From Pseudomonas sp. JUb42 (GTDB lineage: Bacteria; Pseudomonadota; Gammaproteobacteria; Pseudomonadales; Pseudomonadaceae), in contig NZ_JANUFD010000010.1 of NCBI RefSeq assembly GCF_024807945.1, positions 1 to 64,000 of the forward strand: 64,000 nucleotides of DNA, written 5' to 3'. Below the pieces are notes generated by a model. That model saw only the letters and a list, made by a program, of their open reading frames with translations. It made no database searches and had not been told where the DNA came from. Shown here one piece after another: positions 8,707-17,099 of the stretch (position 1 is the first letter of the stretch; every line of letters starts with the position of its first letter). A program made the position numbers and the translations under genes.

Positions 8707-8810
8707 GGGGCAGGATCCTCGTAAGTAAGCCTACACACTATATGCGAAGCCACCGATCCCGTATTGCCTACTGTCAAAATAATCTCGTTGTGCCCATGAC
8801 TCCCGGCAAG

Positions 8811-9674
8811 TCATTGAGTGGACAGGGTCTGCTGCAGATATTCCGTCAACTTGCGTGCCGGTTCCGATAACAGGCGACTGGCCGATATCAGCGCCAGTTC
8901 GCTGGGCGGCACTGCGGCAAAACCTTCGTCAGGACGCAACAGTCGATGGCTCGGCAGCACCGCCGAAGTGGGCAGCAGGGCGATGCCCAGATTGGCCGAG
9001 ACCGCCGCCTGAATGCCCACCAGGCTCTGGCTGGCAAAGGCCACGCGCCAGGTGCGCCCCGCCGCCTCCAGGGCGTGGATGATGCGGTTGCGGTAGATGC
9101 AGCCCTGGGGAAAGACCGCCAGTGGCACCGGGTCGGCGATCGTCTGCATGCCTGACCCAGCGACCCAGCTCAGTTGCTCGGGCCAACTGGCCAGAGACGG
9201 CGCCTGCCCGGCTTCGGGCCTGACGTCGCGCTTGACCAGGGCCAGATCGATATCCCGCGCCTCAAGTTGCGCGTGCAGGTCGACACTCAGGCCATTGAGG
9301 GTGTCCAGGCGCACCTGGGGGTACTGCCGGGCAAAGCCGGCCAGCAGGCCCATCAGCCGCTGGACGTCGAAATCCTCGGGCACTCCCAGCTTGACCACGC
9401 CACTGGCCTGCCCGCTCTGCATGACGTTATGGGCCTCCATGGCCAGGCCTACCAAACGCCGGGCGTAACCGATCAGGCGTTCGCCATCTTCGGTGAGCTG
9501 GATATGTTTACTGGCCCGCTGGCGCAGCAACAGCGGGCGATCGAGCTGTTCTTCCAGCTTGCGAATCTGCTGGCTGACCGTGGACTGGGTGCGGTTGACC
9601 CGCTCACCACCCTTGGTAAAGCCGCCCGCGTCGACCACGCTGACAAAAGTCTTCAACAGCTCGAGATCGAACAT
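8811..9674 (-). CDS. LysR-family regulator divergent from haloacid dehalogenase
   Basis: 287 residues. The N-terminal HTH reads FDLELLKTFVSVVDAGG, then a recognition helix with RTQSTVSQQIRKLEEQL. A C-terminal effector domain follows. The ATG at 9674 follows GGTGA; a TTG four codons upstream is less likely. It is divergent from the HAD/class II aldolase pair (98-base gap), which is its probable target. Confidence 0.9.
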   Translation of the reverse strand: MFDLELLKTFVSVVDAGGFTKGGERVNRTQSTVSQQIRKLEEQLDRPLLLRQRASKHIQLTEDGERLIGYARRLVGLAMEAHNVMQSGQASGVVKLGVPEDFDVQRLMGLLAGFARQYPQVRLDTLNGLSVDLHAQLEARDIDLALVKRDVRPEAGQAPSLASWPEQLSWVAGSGMQTIADPVPLAVFPQGCIYRNRIIHALEAAGRTWRVAFASQSLVGIQAAVSANLGIALLPTSAVLPSHRLLRPDEGFAAVPPSELALISASRLLSEPARKLTEYLQQTLSTQ

Positions 9675-9772
9675 AACATTCACCAATCGAATTATTTATC
9701 GATCATAATTTAATTTTACGATTATTCATATCCTGCCTAGATTGATCCTGTACCCATTCACAGGACAACGAC

Positions 9773-10501
9773 ATGACCCCCTCCACCCGCCCGCTCTGGC
9801 TGACCTTCGACTGCTACGGCACCCTGATCCAGTGGGACGAAGGCCTGCTCGCCCAGGTCCGCGCCCTGCTTGCCCGCAAACAGCGCAGCGAACTGGACCC
9901 CGACGCCTTCATCCAGGTCTATGACGAACACGAGCACCGCCTCGAGCAGACGCCGCCGCACCGCTCCTTCGCCGAGATTTCCCGGCTGTCGATGCAACTG
10001 ACCCTCGAAGGCCTCGAGCTGCCCTATGAACCCCGCGATGCCGACGAACTGACCGGGTATATCAGCCAGATGCAGCCCTTCCCGGAAGTGCTCGCCACCC
10101 TCGCCTGGCTCAAGGCACAGGGCTTCATGCTGTGCATCGTCTCCAACACCGACGACGACATCATTGCCGGTAACGTGGCGCAGTTGGGCGGCTATGTGGA
10201 CCGGGTTATCACCGCGCAACAGGCCGGGGCCTACAAACCCGATCACCGGCTGTTCGAGCACGCTCACCGTGAATTGGGCATCAGCCAGGACCAGGCCGTG
10301 CATATCTGCGCCAGCCCGCATCTTGACCTGACCGTGGCCCGCGACATGGGTTTTCGTTGCGTGTGGATCGACCGTGGCACCCGGCGCCAGCCGCTGCTCG
10401 ATTACACCCCGGACGCAGTGCTGAGCGACCTGGGCAAAGTGCCTGACCTGCTGCGCGCCCAAGGCTGGATCGATGAGGAGCACGACCGCCATGGCGCATG
10501 A
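9773..10501 (+). CDS. HAD-superfamily hydrolase, type II haloacid dehalogenase-like
   Basis: 242 residues. HAD motif I is TFDCYGTLIQWDEG (nucleophile Asp13), motif II is SNTDDD at about 125, and a late ICASPHLDLTVARDMG forms the acidic loop. The FDCYGTL form is typical of L-2-haloacid dehalogenase (type II) annotations, though many such proteins act on other small phosphorylated or halogenated acids. AGGACA precedes the ATG. Its last 11 bases overlap the following aldolase gene, so the two are translationally coupled. Confidence 0.85.
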   Translation: MTPSTRPLWLTFDCYGTLIQWDEGLLAQVRALLARKQRSELDPDAFIQVYDEHEHRLEQTPPHRSFAEISRLSMQLTLEGLELPYEPRDADELTGYISQMQPFPEVLATLAWLKAQGFMLCIVSNTDDDIIAGNVAQLGGYVDRVITAQQAGAYKPDHRLFEHAHRELGISQDQAVHICASPHLDLTVARDMGFRCVWIDRGTRRQPLLDYTPDAVLSDLGKVPDLLRAQGWIDEEHDRHGA

Positions 10502-11276
10502 TTGCGGGCTGCTGCGCAGTACCAGCCGTTACTCCGGTGATCTCGATACAGCGGCGATCCAGGCCGCCCGCGTCGACCTGGCCGCCAGCCTGCGCATGGC
10601 GGCGCGCCTGGGCTTGAGCGAGGGTATCTGCAATCACTTTTCCGCCGTGGTGCCGGGGCATCCCGAGCTGTTCCTGGTCAATCCCTACGGCCTGGCCTTT
10701 GAAGAGGTCACCGCTTCCAGCCTGCTGATCTGCGATATCCACGGGCAACTGGTCAGTGGCGACGGCAAGCCCGAAGCCACGGCCTTCTACATCCATGCCC
10801 GCCTGCACCGGCACCGGCCCACGGCAATGGCGGCATTCCATACCCATATGCCCAACGCCACGGCCCTGACCATGCTCAGTGGCGAACCGCTGCTCTGGGC
10901 CGGCCAGACCGCGCTGAAGTTCTATGGGCGCATAGCCGTGGACGAGCACTTCAACGGCCTGGCCCTGGACGAGTCCGAAGGCGACCGGATTGCCGCCGCC
11001 ATGGGGCAGGCCGATATCCTGTTTCTGCAGAACCACGGTGTGATGGTGACGGCGCCGAGTATCGCCATGGCCTGGGACGACCTGTACTACCTGGAGCGTG
11101 CCGCCGAAGTGCAGCTCAAGGCCATGAGCAGCGGCAAGCCGCTGAAGCCGGTGTCACCGGAGATTGCCGAGCGCACGGCGCGGCAGATGCGTTACGGCGA
11201 AGCCGAGAGCGCGCAACTGCATCTGGAGAGTGTGAAGCGGATATTGGCCAGGACCGAGCCGGATTTTCGTAGCTGA
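10491..11276 (+). CDS. Class II aldolase/adducin-family protein
   Basis: 261 residues. Zinc-binding histidines are visible in AAFHTHMPNATAL (His117, His119) and QNHGVMV (His192), and an acidic residue lies in the KPEAT segment (Glu95). The family includes fuculose/ribulose-phosphate aldolases and also decarboxylase- or epimerase-type enzymes, so the substrate is open. The start at 10491 follows GAGGAGC and lies inside the end of the HAD gene; the in-frame ATG at 10473 is less well placed. With the divergent LysR gene it looks like a two-gene catabolic unit. Confidence 0.87.
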   Translation: MAHDCGLLRSTSRYSGDLDTAAIQAARVDLAASLRMAARLGLSEGICNHFSAVVPGHPELFLVNPYGLAFEEVTASSLLICDIHGQLVSGDGKPEATAFYIHARLHRHRPTAMAAFHTHMPNATALTMLSGEPLLWAGQTALKFYGRIAVDEHFNGLALDESEGDRIAAAMGQADILFLQNHGVMVTAPSIAMAWDDLYYLERAAEVQLKAMSSGKPLKPVSPEIAERTARQMRYGEAESAQLHLESVKRILARTEPDFRS

Positions 11277-11311
11277 TATCCCCTTGCCGCTGAAATCTCT
11301 GGAAGCGAATT

Positions 11312-11401
11312 GTGGGAGCGAATTCATTCGCGAAGAGGCCAATACATCCAATGCATTTCTATCGACTGGAATGCCGCCTTCGCGGATGAATCCGCTCCCA
11401 C
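11312..11401. repeat. REP doublet (REPIN) with unlike arms
   Basis: A 90-bp doublet. The left arm is the GAATTCATTCGCGAA type, but the right arm reads CGCGGATGAATCCGCTCCCAC, closer to the GGATTTATCCGCGAA type, so the arms pair imperfectly. It lies between the convergent aldolase and dctM genes. Confidence 0.9.
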
Positions 11402-11427
11402 AGGTTTTCCTTAAGCTCATTACCCAT

Positions 11428-11463
11428 AAAAAAGGCCCCCGGGAGCATATCCACAGGGGCCAA
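11428..11463 (-). terminator. Rho-independent terminator of the TRAP operon
   Basis: On the minus strand GGCCCC and GGGGCC arms flank a 16-base loop and are followed by six T residues. It lies 25 bases after the dctM stop. Confidence 0.85.
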
Positions 11464-11487
11464 GGGAATTGCTGAACAACTTAAAGG

Positions 11488-12771
11488 CTACGGCATCCCC
11501 AACCAGTTCGGCAGCGCCAGGGAAATCATCGGCACGTAGGTGACGAGGATCAGGAACGCCAGCAGGATGCACAGCCACGGCATCGCCGCGCGGATGGTCT
11601 GGCCCAGGGTCAGGCCGGTGACCGCCGAGGTCACGAACAGGTTCAGGCCCACCGGTGGGTGCACCAGGCCGATCTCCATGTTCACTACCATGACGATGCC
11701 CAGGTGGATCGGGTCAATGCCCAGCTTGGTGGCGATCGGGAAGAAGATCGGCGCCAGGATCAGCACGATGGCCGACGGCTCCATGAAACTGCCTGCCACC
11801 AGCAACACCACGTTGACCATGATCAGGAAGCCGATTGGCGTCAGGCCGCCGCTGATCACCCAACTGGTGATCTGTTGCGGGATCTGCTCGGTGGTCAGCA
11901 CATGGGCAAAGAGCATGGCGTTGGCGATGATGAACATCAGCATGATCGACAGGCGCCCGGACTCGAGCAGCACTTTCGGGCAGTCACTGAGGCGCATGTC
12001 CTTGTACACGAACAGTGCGACAAAGGCCGAGTACACTGCCGCCACCGCCGCCGCTTCCGTCGGAGTGAACATGCCGCTGTAGATACCGCCGAGGATGATC
12101 ACCAGCAGCAACAGGCCCCAGAACGCGCGGCGTGCCGTGGTCAGCCACTGACGGAAGGACACCCGTGGCTGGGCCGGCAGTTTCTTGATGCGGGCGACGA
12201 TGTAGATCACCACCATCAGGATCACGCCCAGCAGCAGGCCCGGCACCACACCGGCAATGAACAGCTTGCCCACCGAGGTTTCGGTTGCGGCCGAATACAC
12301 CACCATCACGATGGACGGCGGAATGAGGATGCCCAGGGTACCGGCGTTACAGATGATGCCCGCGCCGAACTCCTTCGGATAACCGGAGCGCACCATGCCT
12401 GCGACGGCAATCGAACCCACCGCCGCCACCGTGGCTGGCGATGAGCCGGACAACGCCGCAAACAGCATGCACGCCAGTACTGCGGCAATCGCCAGGCCGC
12501 CACGGATATGGCCGACACAGGCGTTGGCAAAATCGATCAGCCGTTGCGCCACGCCGCCCGTGGTCATGAAGGCCCCGGACAGCAGGAAGAACGGAATCGC
12601 CAGGAAGGTGTAGCTATCAGACGTTTCGAACAGCTTGATCGCCAGCGAACTCAGGGAGTCCTGGCTGAACAGCAGGATCGACATCGCCCCGGACAGGCCC
12701 AGCGAGATCGCAATGGGCACACCCAGGAACATGAAAACGAACAGCAACAGGAACAGACAGATGACCGTCAT
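11488..12771 (-). CDS. dctM: TRAP transporter large permease (DctM)
   Basis: 427 residues, almost wholly hydrophobic, with about 12 predicted membrane helices and the DctM signatures LLFVFMFLGVPIAISLGLSG and GSSPATVAAVGS. With DctQ it forms the inner-membrane, sodium-driven channel of a TRAP importer. Its ATG overlaps the dctQ stop by one base (TGATG). From the neighbouring catabolic genes and the matching P. aeruginosa locus, the likely cargo is itaconate or a related C5/C4 dicarboxylate; this is inference. Confidence 0.95.
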   Translation of the reverse strand: MTVICLFLLLFVFMFLGVPIAISLGLSGAMSILLFSQDSLSSLAIKLFETSDSYTFLAIPFFLLSGAFMTTGGVAQRLIDFANACVGHIRGGLAIAAVLACMLFAALSGSSPATVAAVGSIAVAGMVRSGYPKEFGAGIICNAGTLGILIPPSIVMVVYSAATETSVGKLFIAGVVPGLLLGVILMVVIYIVARIKKLPAQPRVSFRQWLTTARRAFWGLLLLVIILGGIYSGMFTPTEAAAVAAVYSAFVALFVYKDMRLSDCPKVLLESGRLSIMLMFIIANAMLFAHVLTTEQIPQQITSWVISGGLTPIGFLIMVNVVLLVAGSFMEPSAIVLILAPIFFPIATKLGIDPIHLGIVMVVNMEIGLVHPPVGLNLFVTSAVTGLTLGQTIRAAMPWLCILLAFLILVTYVPMISLALPNWLGMP

Positions 12772-13403
12772 CAGTGATGCTCCTCACCAGGGTTGGCCAG
12801 TTTCGTGGCTTCGGCGGCCTCATCGGCCAGGCCCAGGCCGGTCTGCCGGTGGGTCCAGATGCGATAGAGAATTTCCAGGTAACGAATGAACACCAGAGCA
12901 AAGCCCAGGGGCACGATCACCGTGATATGGGCGACCTGGATGCCGAACTTATCCAGGTCCTCGGCACCGATATGGGCGACGAACAGCGCCGAGACCCACT
13001 TGTAGCTGGCCATCAGAATCAGCCCGGCATAGGCCATGCAGCACAAGCAGGCGAGGATCGCCAGCCAGCGTTGTACCGGCTTGCTGAAGCGCTTGACCAG
13101 GGCATCCACGCCCAGGTGGCCAGCGGTGCGCACGCCGTAGGAAATACCGAAGAAAATCAGCCAGCCGAAGATGGCCTTGGTCAGGGCGACGCTCCAGGTC
13201 ATGCCTTGGGCGTAGCCCATGGTGTGGTCGCCGAGGTAAGCAAAGAAATCGCTGCTGAACGCCCACTTGTCGCTCAGGGTGTAGAACAGCGTGTAAATGT
13301 TATTGAGCGCCACATAGACAAATGTCACCAGCGTCATGGCAGCCAGCAGAAAGGCGATAAAGCCCTCCTCCAGATGCTCCCAGACTCGCTTCAGCGATTG
13401 CAT
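12771..13403 (-). CDS. dctQ: TRAP transporter small permease (DctQ)
   Basis: 210 residues with four predicted membrane helices, as in DctQ proteins. The start at 13403 follows GGAGAA at good spacing; a 17-residue extension to 13454 lacks a ribosome site. It is co-oriented between dctP (87-base gap) and dctM (one-base overlap). It is long for the family because of a periplasmic-looking insert between helices 1 and 2 (YTLSDKWAFSSDFFAYLGDH). Confidence 0.93.
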   Translation of the reverse strand: MQSLKRVWEHLEEGFIAFLLAAMTLVTFVYVALNNIYTLFYTLSDKWAFSSDFFAYLGDHTMGYAQGMTWSVALTKAIFGWLIFFGISYGVRTAGHLGVDALVKRFSKPVQRWLAILACLCCMAYAGLILMASYKWVSALFVAHIGAEDLDKFGIQVAHITVIVPLGFALVFIRYLEILYRIWTHRQTGLGLADEAAEATKLANPGEEHH

Positions 13404-13490
13404 AGAAAGTTCTCCGAACGTAGAGACAGTGGCCACCCGGGACCGGGCGGCCACACAGCATCAGGGCCTGTTACAGCGTTATCAGGCGGC

Positions 13491-14489
13491 TTACTGAGCC
13501 TTGTTCGAATCTTGTGCAGCCTTGATCAGGTCAGGGCCGATTTCAGCAGAGAATTGATCCACCACCGACTTGGTCGCTTCGCGCCACTTGGCCCGTTGCT
13601 CAGGCGTAAGGGTCACGACTTCGCTGGTCTTCGAGTCGATGATTTTCTGCTTGGCGGTCTGGTTCAGGGCTTCAGCCTGTTTGTTCACTTCCACGGTGAC
13701 CTGGTCCATGATCTTCTGCAGCTCGCTACGCACATCCGCAGGCAGGCCGTTCCAGAAGGTGGAGTTGGTGATGACCATGTAGTCGATCAGGCCGTGGTTG
13801 GATTCAGTGAAGAACGGCTGAACCTCGTTGACCTTCTGGCTTTCATAGTTCGACCAGGTGTTCTCGGTGCCGTTGACGGTGCCGGTCTGCAGGCCCTGGT
13901 AAACCTCGGCGAAGCTCATCTTGCGCGGGTTGGCGTGCAAGGCCACGAACTGCGCTTCCAGCACGCTGGACGCTTGTACACGGAACTTCAGGCCACGGGC
14001 GTCTTTAGGCTCGACCATCTTTTTGTTGGCCGACAGTTGCTTCAAACCGTTGTGCCAGTAGGCCAGGCCGTGAATCCCCTTTTCGTCCATGGAACTGAGC
14101 AAGGCCTTACCCTGTGGGCCGTTCTGGAAACGGTCTACGGCTGCAAGGTCGTCAAACAGGAACGGCAGATCGAAGATCTGGGTTTTCTTGGTGTATTGCT
14201 CGAACTTGGCCAGGGACGGCGCCAACATCTGTACGTTGCCGGTCAGCAGCGCTTCCATTTCCTTGCCATCGCCGAACAGCGACGAGTTCGGATATACCTC
14301 GACCTTGACCTTGTCTTTCAGCGCGGGGTCCGCGGCGACCATTTTCTGGAACAGCAGCGCGCCCTGACCTTTCGGAGTGTTCTCCGCAACGACGTGGGCA
14401 AACTTGATGACGATCGGGTCGGCGTAGGCCATCCCGGCGAACGTTGTAAATGCAGCTGCGCAGAACAGCGCCTTGGTCAGCTTCAACAT
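13491..14489 (-). CDS. dctP: TRAP transporter substrate-binding protein (DctP)
   Basis: 332 residues with a signal peptide ending near AGMAYA (residues 18-23), so periplasmic. It carries DctP-family hallmarks: the conserved Arg in GLKFRVQ, which normally salt-bridges the substrate carboxylate, and VNGTENTWSNYES. It feeds DctQM. The start at 14489 follows AAGGTG; an upstream in-frame ATG would prefix a non-signal stretch. A 36-bp palindromic site (14605-14640), matching one before the regulator gene, lies 115 bases upstream and probably gives the TRAP genes their own promoter. Confidence 0.95.
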   Translation of the reverse strand: MLKLTKALFCAAAFTTFAGMAYADPIVIKFAHVVAENTPKGQGALLFQKMVAADPALKDKVKVEVYPNSSLFGDGKEMEALLTGNVQMLAPSLAKFEQYTKKTQIFDLPFLFDDLAAVDRFQNGPQGKALLSSMDEKGIHGLAYWHNGLKQLSANKKMVEPKDARGLKFRVQASSVLEAQFVALHANPRKMSFAEVYQGLQTGTVNGTENTWSNYESQKVNEVQPFFTESNHGLIDYMVITNSTFWNGLPADVRSELQKIMDQVTVEVNKQAEALNQTAKQKIIDSKTSEVVTLTPEQRAKWREATKSVVDQFSAEIGPDLIKAAQDSNKAQ

Positions 14490-14604
14490 TGATTTCACCT
14501 TGTTATTGTTGTCAGCGATTCGGCCTCTGAGGGCCGTTGTTGAGAAGCGGGTGTAGCCTTTTGCTAGCTCTAACATGCCCAACCTGGAGCGTTTGTAGAA
14601 TTAG

Positions 14605-14640
14605 CTTTTGTGTAACCCAGCGTTCGGCGGAGCTGAACGC
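14605..14640. promoter_or_regulatory. Probable LysR operator upstream of dctP
   Basis: A 36-base segment with TTTGTGTAA, then GCGTTC-N9-GAACGC, an inverted repeat with T-N11-A LysR-box geometry. It is identical at 27 of 36 positions to the site at 20716-20751, with six of the nine differences in the spacer. It lies in the ccl-dctP gap. Confidence 0.75.
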
Positions 14641-14677
14641 CGTAAGATTTTTCCCGTTTGCACGCTGAATGTAGCAC

Positions 14678-15496
14678 TCAAGCCAGTGCCAACAAGCGTT
14701 GTGCACGCAACAAAACCGGTGCATCAACCATTTGCCCATCCAGCTGGAAGGCTCCGGCACCGCTGGCAGCCGCGCTGGCGTCGACCACCCGCTGCGCCCA
14801 GGACAGCATCTCTGCCGTTGGCGCCAGGGCCTCATGGATGACAGACACCTGCTTGGGATGGATGCACAGCGCGCCACCAAAGCCCATGTCGTAGGCGTGA
14901 CGCACCGAAGCGGCCAGGCCATCCGGATCGCCAATGGCCGGAAAGACGCCGTCCAGTGGTGGCAGCAGATTGGCGCTGCGCGAATGCAACTGCACGGCCA
15001 TGCGCGACTGATCGAGGACGAACTGCGCCGCGGCGGTGCCGTTGTTCAGGTCCATGTCCAGGGCCAGGTCGAGGCCGCCGAAGGATAGACGTTCGACGCC
15101 TGGCGCATGGGCAATTTCGGCCAGAGCGAGCAGGCCCCTGGCACTTTCGACAATCGGCCAGATCGGCCTGCCGGTGGCGTGGACGGCGGCTACATGGGCC
15201 GCACTTTCCACCTTGGGCAGCAGCACCCCGACCACGCCCTGGTGGGCCTTGCAGAAGGCCAGGTCAGCAGCGTGTTCGGCGTGGTCAGGCGCATTGACCC
15301 GCACCCATACCAAGGCTTCGGGATTGGCCTGCAGGAAGGCCGCAAGATTGTCCCGGGCCTGGCGCTTGAGCGGCTCTTCGACGGCATCTTCGAAATCGAC
15401 GATCACCGCGTCGGCACCGGCCGCCAACGCCTTGGCAAACCGCTCGGGCCGACTGCCCGGCACAAACAGCGCGCTGCGGACGATGGATGGAGACAT
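14678..15496 (-). CDS. ccl: (S)-citramalyl-CoA lyase (CitE family)
   Basis: 272 residues, HpcH/HpaI-CitE family (TIM barrel). Visible family motifs are RSALFVPGSRPERF at the start, VRVNAPD near 70, VESARGLL near 130, GGLDLALDMDLN near 148 and CIHPKQV near 220. By position next to ict and ich, and by match to the known P. aeruginosa itaconate locus (PA0883), it should split (S)-citramalyl-CoA into acetyl-CoA and pyruvate. GAGGAAAA precedes the ATG. A REP doublet separates it from the CoA-transferase gene upstream. Confidence 0.88.
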   Translation of the reverse strand: MSPSIVRSALFVPGSRPERFAKALAAGADAVIVDFEDAVEEPLKRQARDNLAAFLQANPEALVWVRVNAPDHAEHAADLAFCKAHQGVVGVLLPKVESAAHVAAVHATGRPIWPIVESARGLLALAEIAHAPGVERLSFGGLDLALDMDLNNGTAAAQFVLDQSRMAVQLHSRSANLLPPLDGVFPAIGDPDGLAASVRHAYDMGFGGALCIHPKQVSVIHEALAPTAEMLSWAQRVVDASAAASGAGAFQLDGQMVDAPVLLRAQRLLALA

Positions 15497-15592
15497 GCTG
15501 GTTTTCCTCGTTTAATCGTTGAAATACCGCCCAGGTAGGAGCGTTTTCTTTAAGAGTAAATTCTGTGGTAGCAACCTCTATGGGAGAGCATT

Positions 15593-15682
15593 GTGGGAGC
15601 GAATTCATTCGCGAATAGGCCGGTACATCCAATAGGTATGCATCGCCTGGAATGCAGCTTTCGCGAATGAATTCGCTCCCAC
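15593..15682. repeat. REP doublet (REPIN) inside the itaconate operon
   Basis: A 90-bp doublet of the GAATTCATTCGCGAA type with arms ending in CTCCCAC, located between ccl and ict. A second GGCTCCCACAA half-site lies just after the right arm. Confidence 0.93.
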
Positions 15683-15730
15683 CGTTGGCTCCCACAATCT
15701 ATCCCTTCACCCTTTTCATTCCGGTGCAAC

Positions 15731-16930
15731 TCAAACCACCCCGGTCGTCGCCAACCGCGCCTGGTCTTCACTGGAGAAACCCAGCTCCGCCAGGATGCTC
15801 GCCGTGTGCTGCCCCAGTGCCGGGACGGCGTCCATGCGCGGGGTAAAGGCGGCGTTGCGTCCCGGTGGCAGCAGCGACGGCAACTTGCCCGCCGGGCTGT
15901 CCACTTCGCGCCAGCCATCCCGGGCCTTGAGCTGCGGATGGTTCCACACACCCTGCATATCGTTGACCCGCGCATTGGCGATCTGCGCGTCTTCAAGACG
16001 CGCGACCACTTCGTCCACGCTCAGGGCGGCAAAGCCGTCGACGATGATCTGGCGCAGCACTTCGCGGTTTTCCGAGCGCTTGAAGTTGGCGCTGAAACGC
16101 TCGTCCGTAGCCAGGGCCGGGTCGAGCAGGACCTTCTCGCAGAACAGCGCCCATTCACGTTCGTTCTGCAAGCCGAGCATCACCGTGTTGCCGCCGCCAG
16201 TGGGGAACGGCCCGTAGGGGTAGATGGTCGAGTGCGATGCGCCAGCCCGTGGCGGAGGCGGCGCGCCGTTGTAGGCGTAGTACATCGGGTAACCCATCCA
16301 CTCGGCCAGGCTTTCCAGCATGCTCACGTCGATGCGGCTACCGACCCCGGTCTTGCCGCGCAGCAACAGCGCCGAGAGCACACCGGTATAGGCGTACATG
16401 CCCGCGGCGATATCGGCGATGGAGCAACCGGCCTTGGCCATTTCGTCTTCATCGGGGCCGCCGGTCACCGACAGAAAGCCGCCTTCGCTTTGAATCAGCA
16501 GGTCGTAGGCTTTCTTCTTTTCATAAGGCCCACCCTCACCGTAACCGGAGATATCGCAGACGATCAGTTTAGGGAAACGCTCATGCAGCGCCTCGAACGA
16601 CAGGCCCATGCGTGCGGCGGCGCCGGGTGCGAGATTCTGCACCAGGACGTCGGCCTGGCCGAGCAGGGACTCGAGAATGCCACCTGCCTCGTCCTGTTTC
16701 AGGTCCAGGGTCAGGCTTTCCTTGGAGCGGTTGGTCCAGACAAAGTGCGAAGCCAGACCATCGACGCGCTGGTCGTAGCCACGGGCGAAATCGCCGCTGC
16801 CTGGGCGCTCGATCTTGATCACCCGCGCGCCCATATCCGCCAGCTGCCGCGTGCAGAACGGCGCGGCGATGGCATGCTCAAGGCTGACCACGGTGATGCC
16901 GTCCAGGGGACGGGGGTTGGTTTGAGTCAT
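15731..16930 (-). CDS. ict: Itaconate CoA-transferase (CaiB/BaiF class III)
   Basis: 399 residues, class III CoA-transferase. N-terminal LDGITVVSLEHAIAAPFCTR is typical of the family, and the catalytic Asp is visible in CSIADIAAGMYAYTG at about residue 170, the family position. The order here (hydratase, dehydrogenase, PrpD-like, CoA-transferase, lyase, TRAP) matches the P. aeruginosa PA0878-PA0886 itaconate locus, so the role is itaconate activation to itaconyl-CoA with a succinyl-CoA-type donor. GAGGTAAA precedes the ATG. It is flanked by REP doublets on both sides. Confidence 0.85.
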   Translation of the reverse strand: MTQTNPRPLDGITVVSLEHAIAAPFCTRQLADMGARVIKIERPGSGDFARGYDQRVDGLASHFVWTNRSKESLTLDLKQDEAGGILESLLGQADVLVQNLAPGAAARMGLSFEALHERFPKLIVCDISGYGEGGPYEKKKAYDLLIQSEGGFLSVTGGPDEDEMAKAGCSIADIAAGMYAYTGVLSALLLRGKTGVGSRIDVSMLESLAEWMGYPMYYAYNGAPPPPRAGASHSTIYPYGPFPTGGGNTVMLGLQNEREWALFCEKVLLDPALATDERFSANFKRSENREVLRQIIVDGFAALSVDEVVARLEDAQIANARVNDMQGVWNHPQLKARDGWREVDSPAGKLPSLLPPGRNAAFTPRMDAVPALGQHTASILAELGFSSEDQARLATTGVV

Positions 16931-16979
16931 GTTTATTTACCTCGTATCGCCTTCCCGCCACGCTGCGGAGGCGAATTCG

Positions 16980-17069
16980 GTGGGAGCGAATTCATTCGCG
17001 AAAAATTCAACACATCAGATGCATTTGTGGGAGCTGGAATACCGCATTCGCGAATGAATTCGCTCCCAC
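16980..17069. repeat. REP doublet (REPIN) inside the itaconate operon
   Basis: A 90-bp doublet of the GAATTCATTCGCGAA type between ict and the MmgE/PrpD gene. The interior is diverged and carries an extra TTTGTGGGAGCTGGAAT, a partial extra REP head. Confidence 0.92.
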
Positions 17070-17099
17070 AGAACCCAGCCCCACAGAGTGCGTTGTTCT

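Noticed and set aside
12774..14492. 572-codon plus-strand open frame opposite dctP/dctQ
   Set aside because: Antisense shadow of two genes with clear family motifs.
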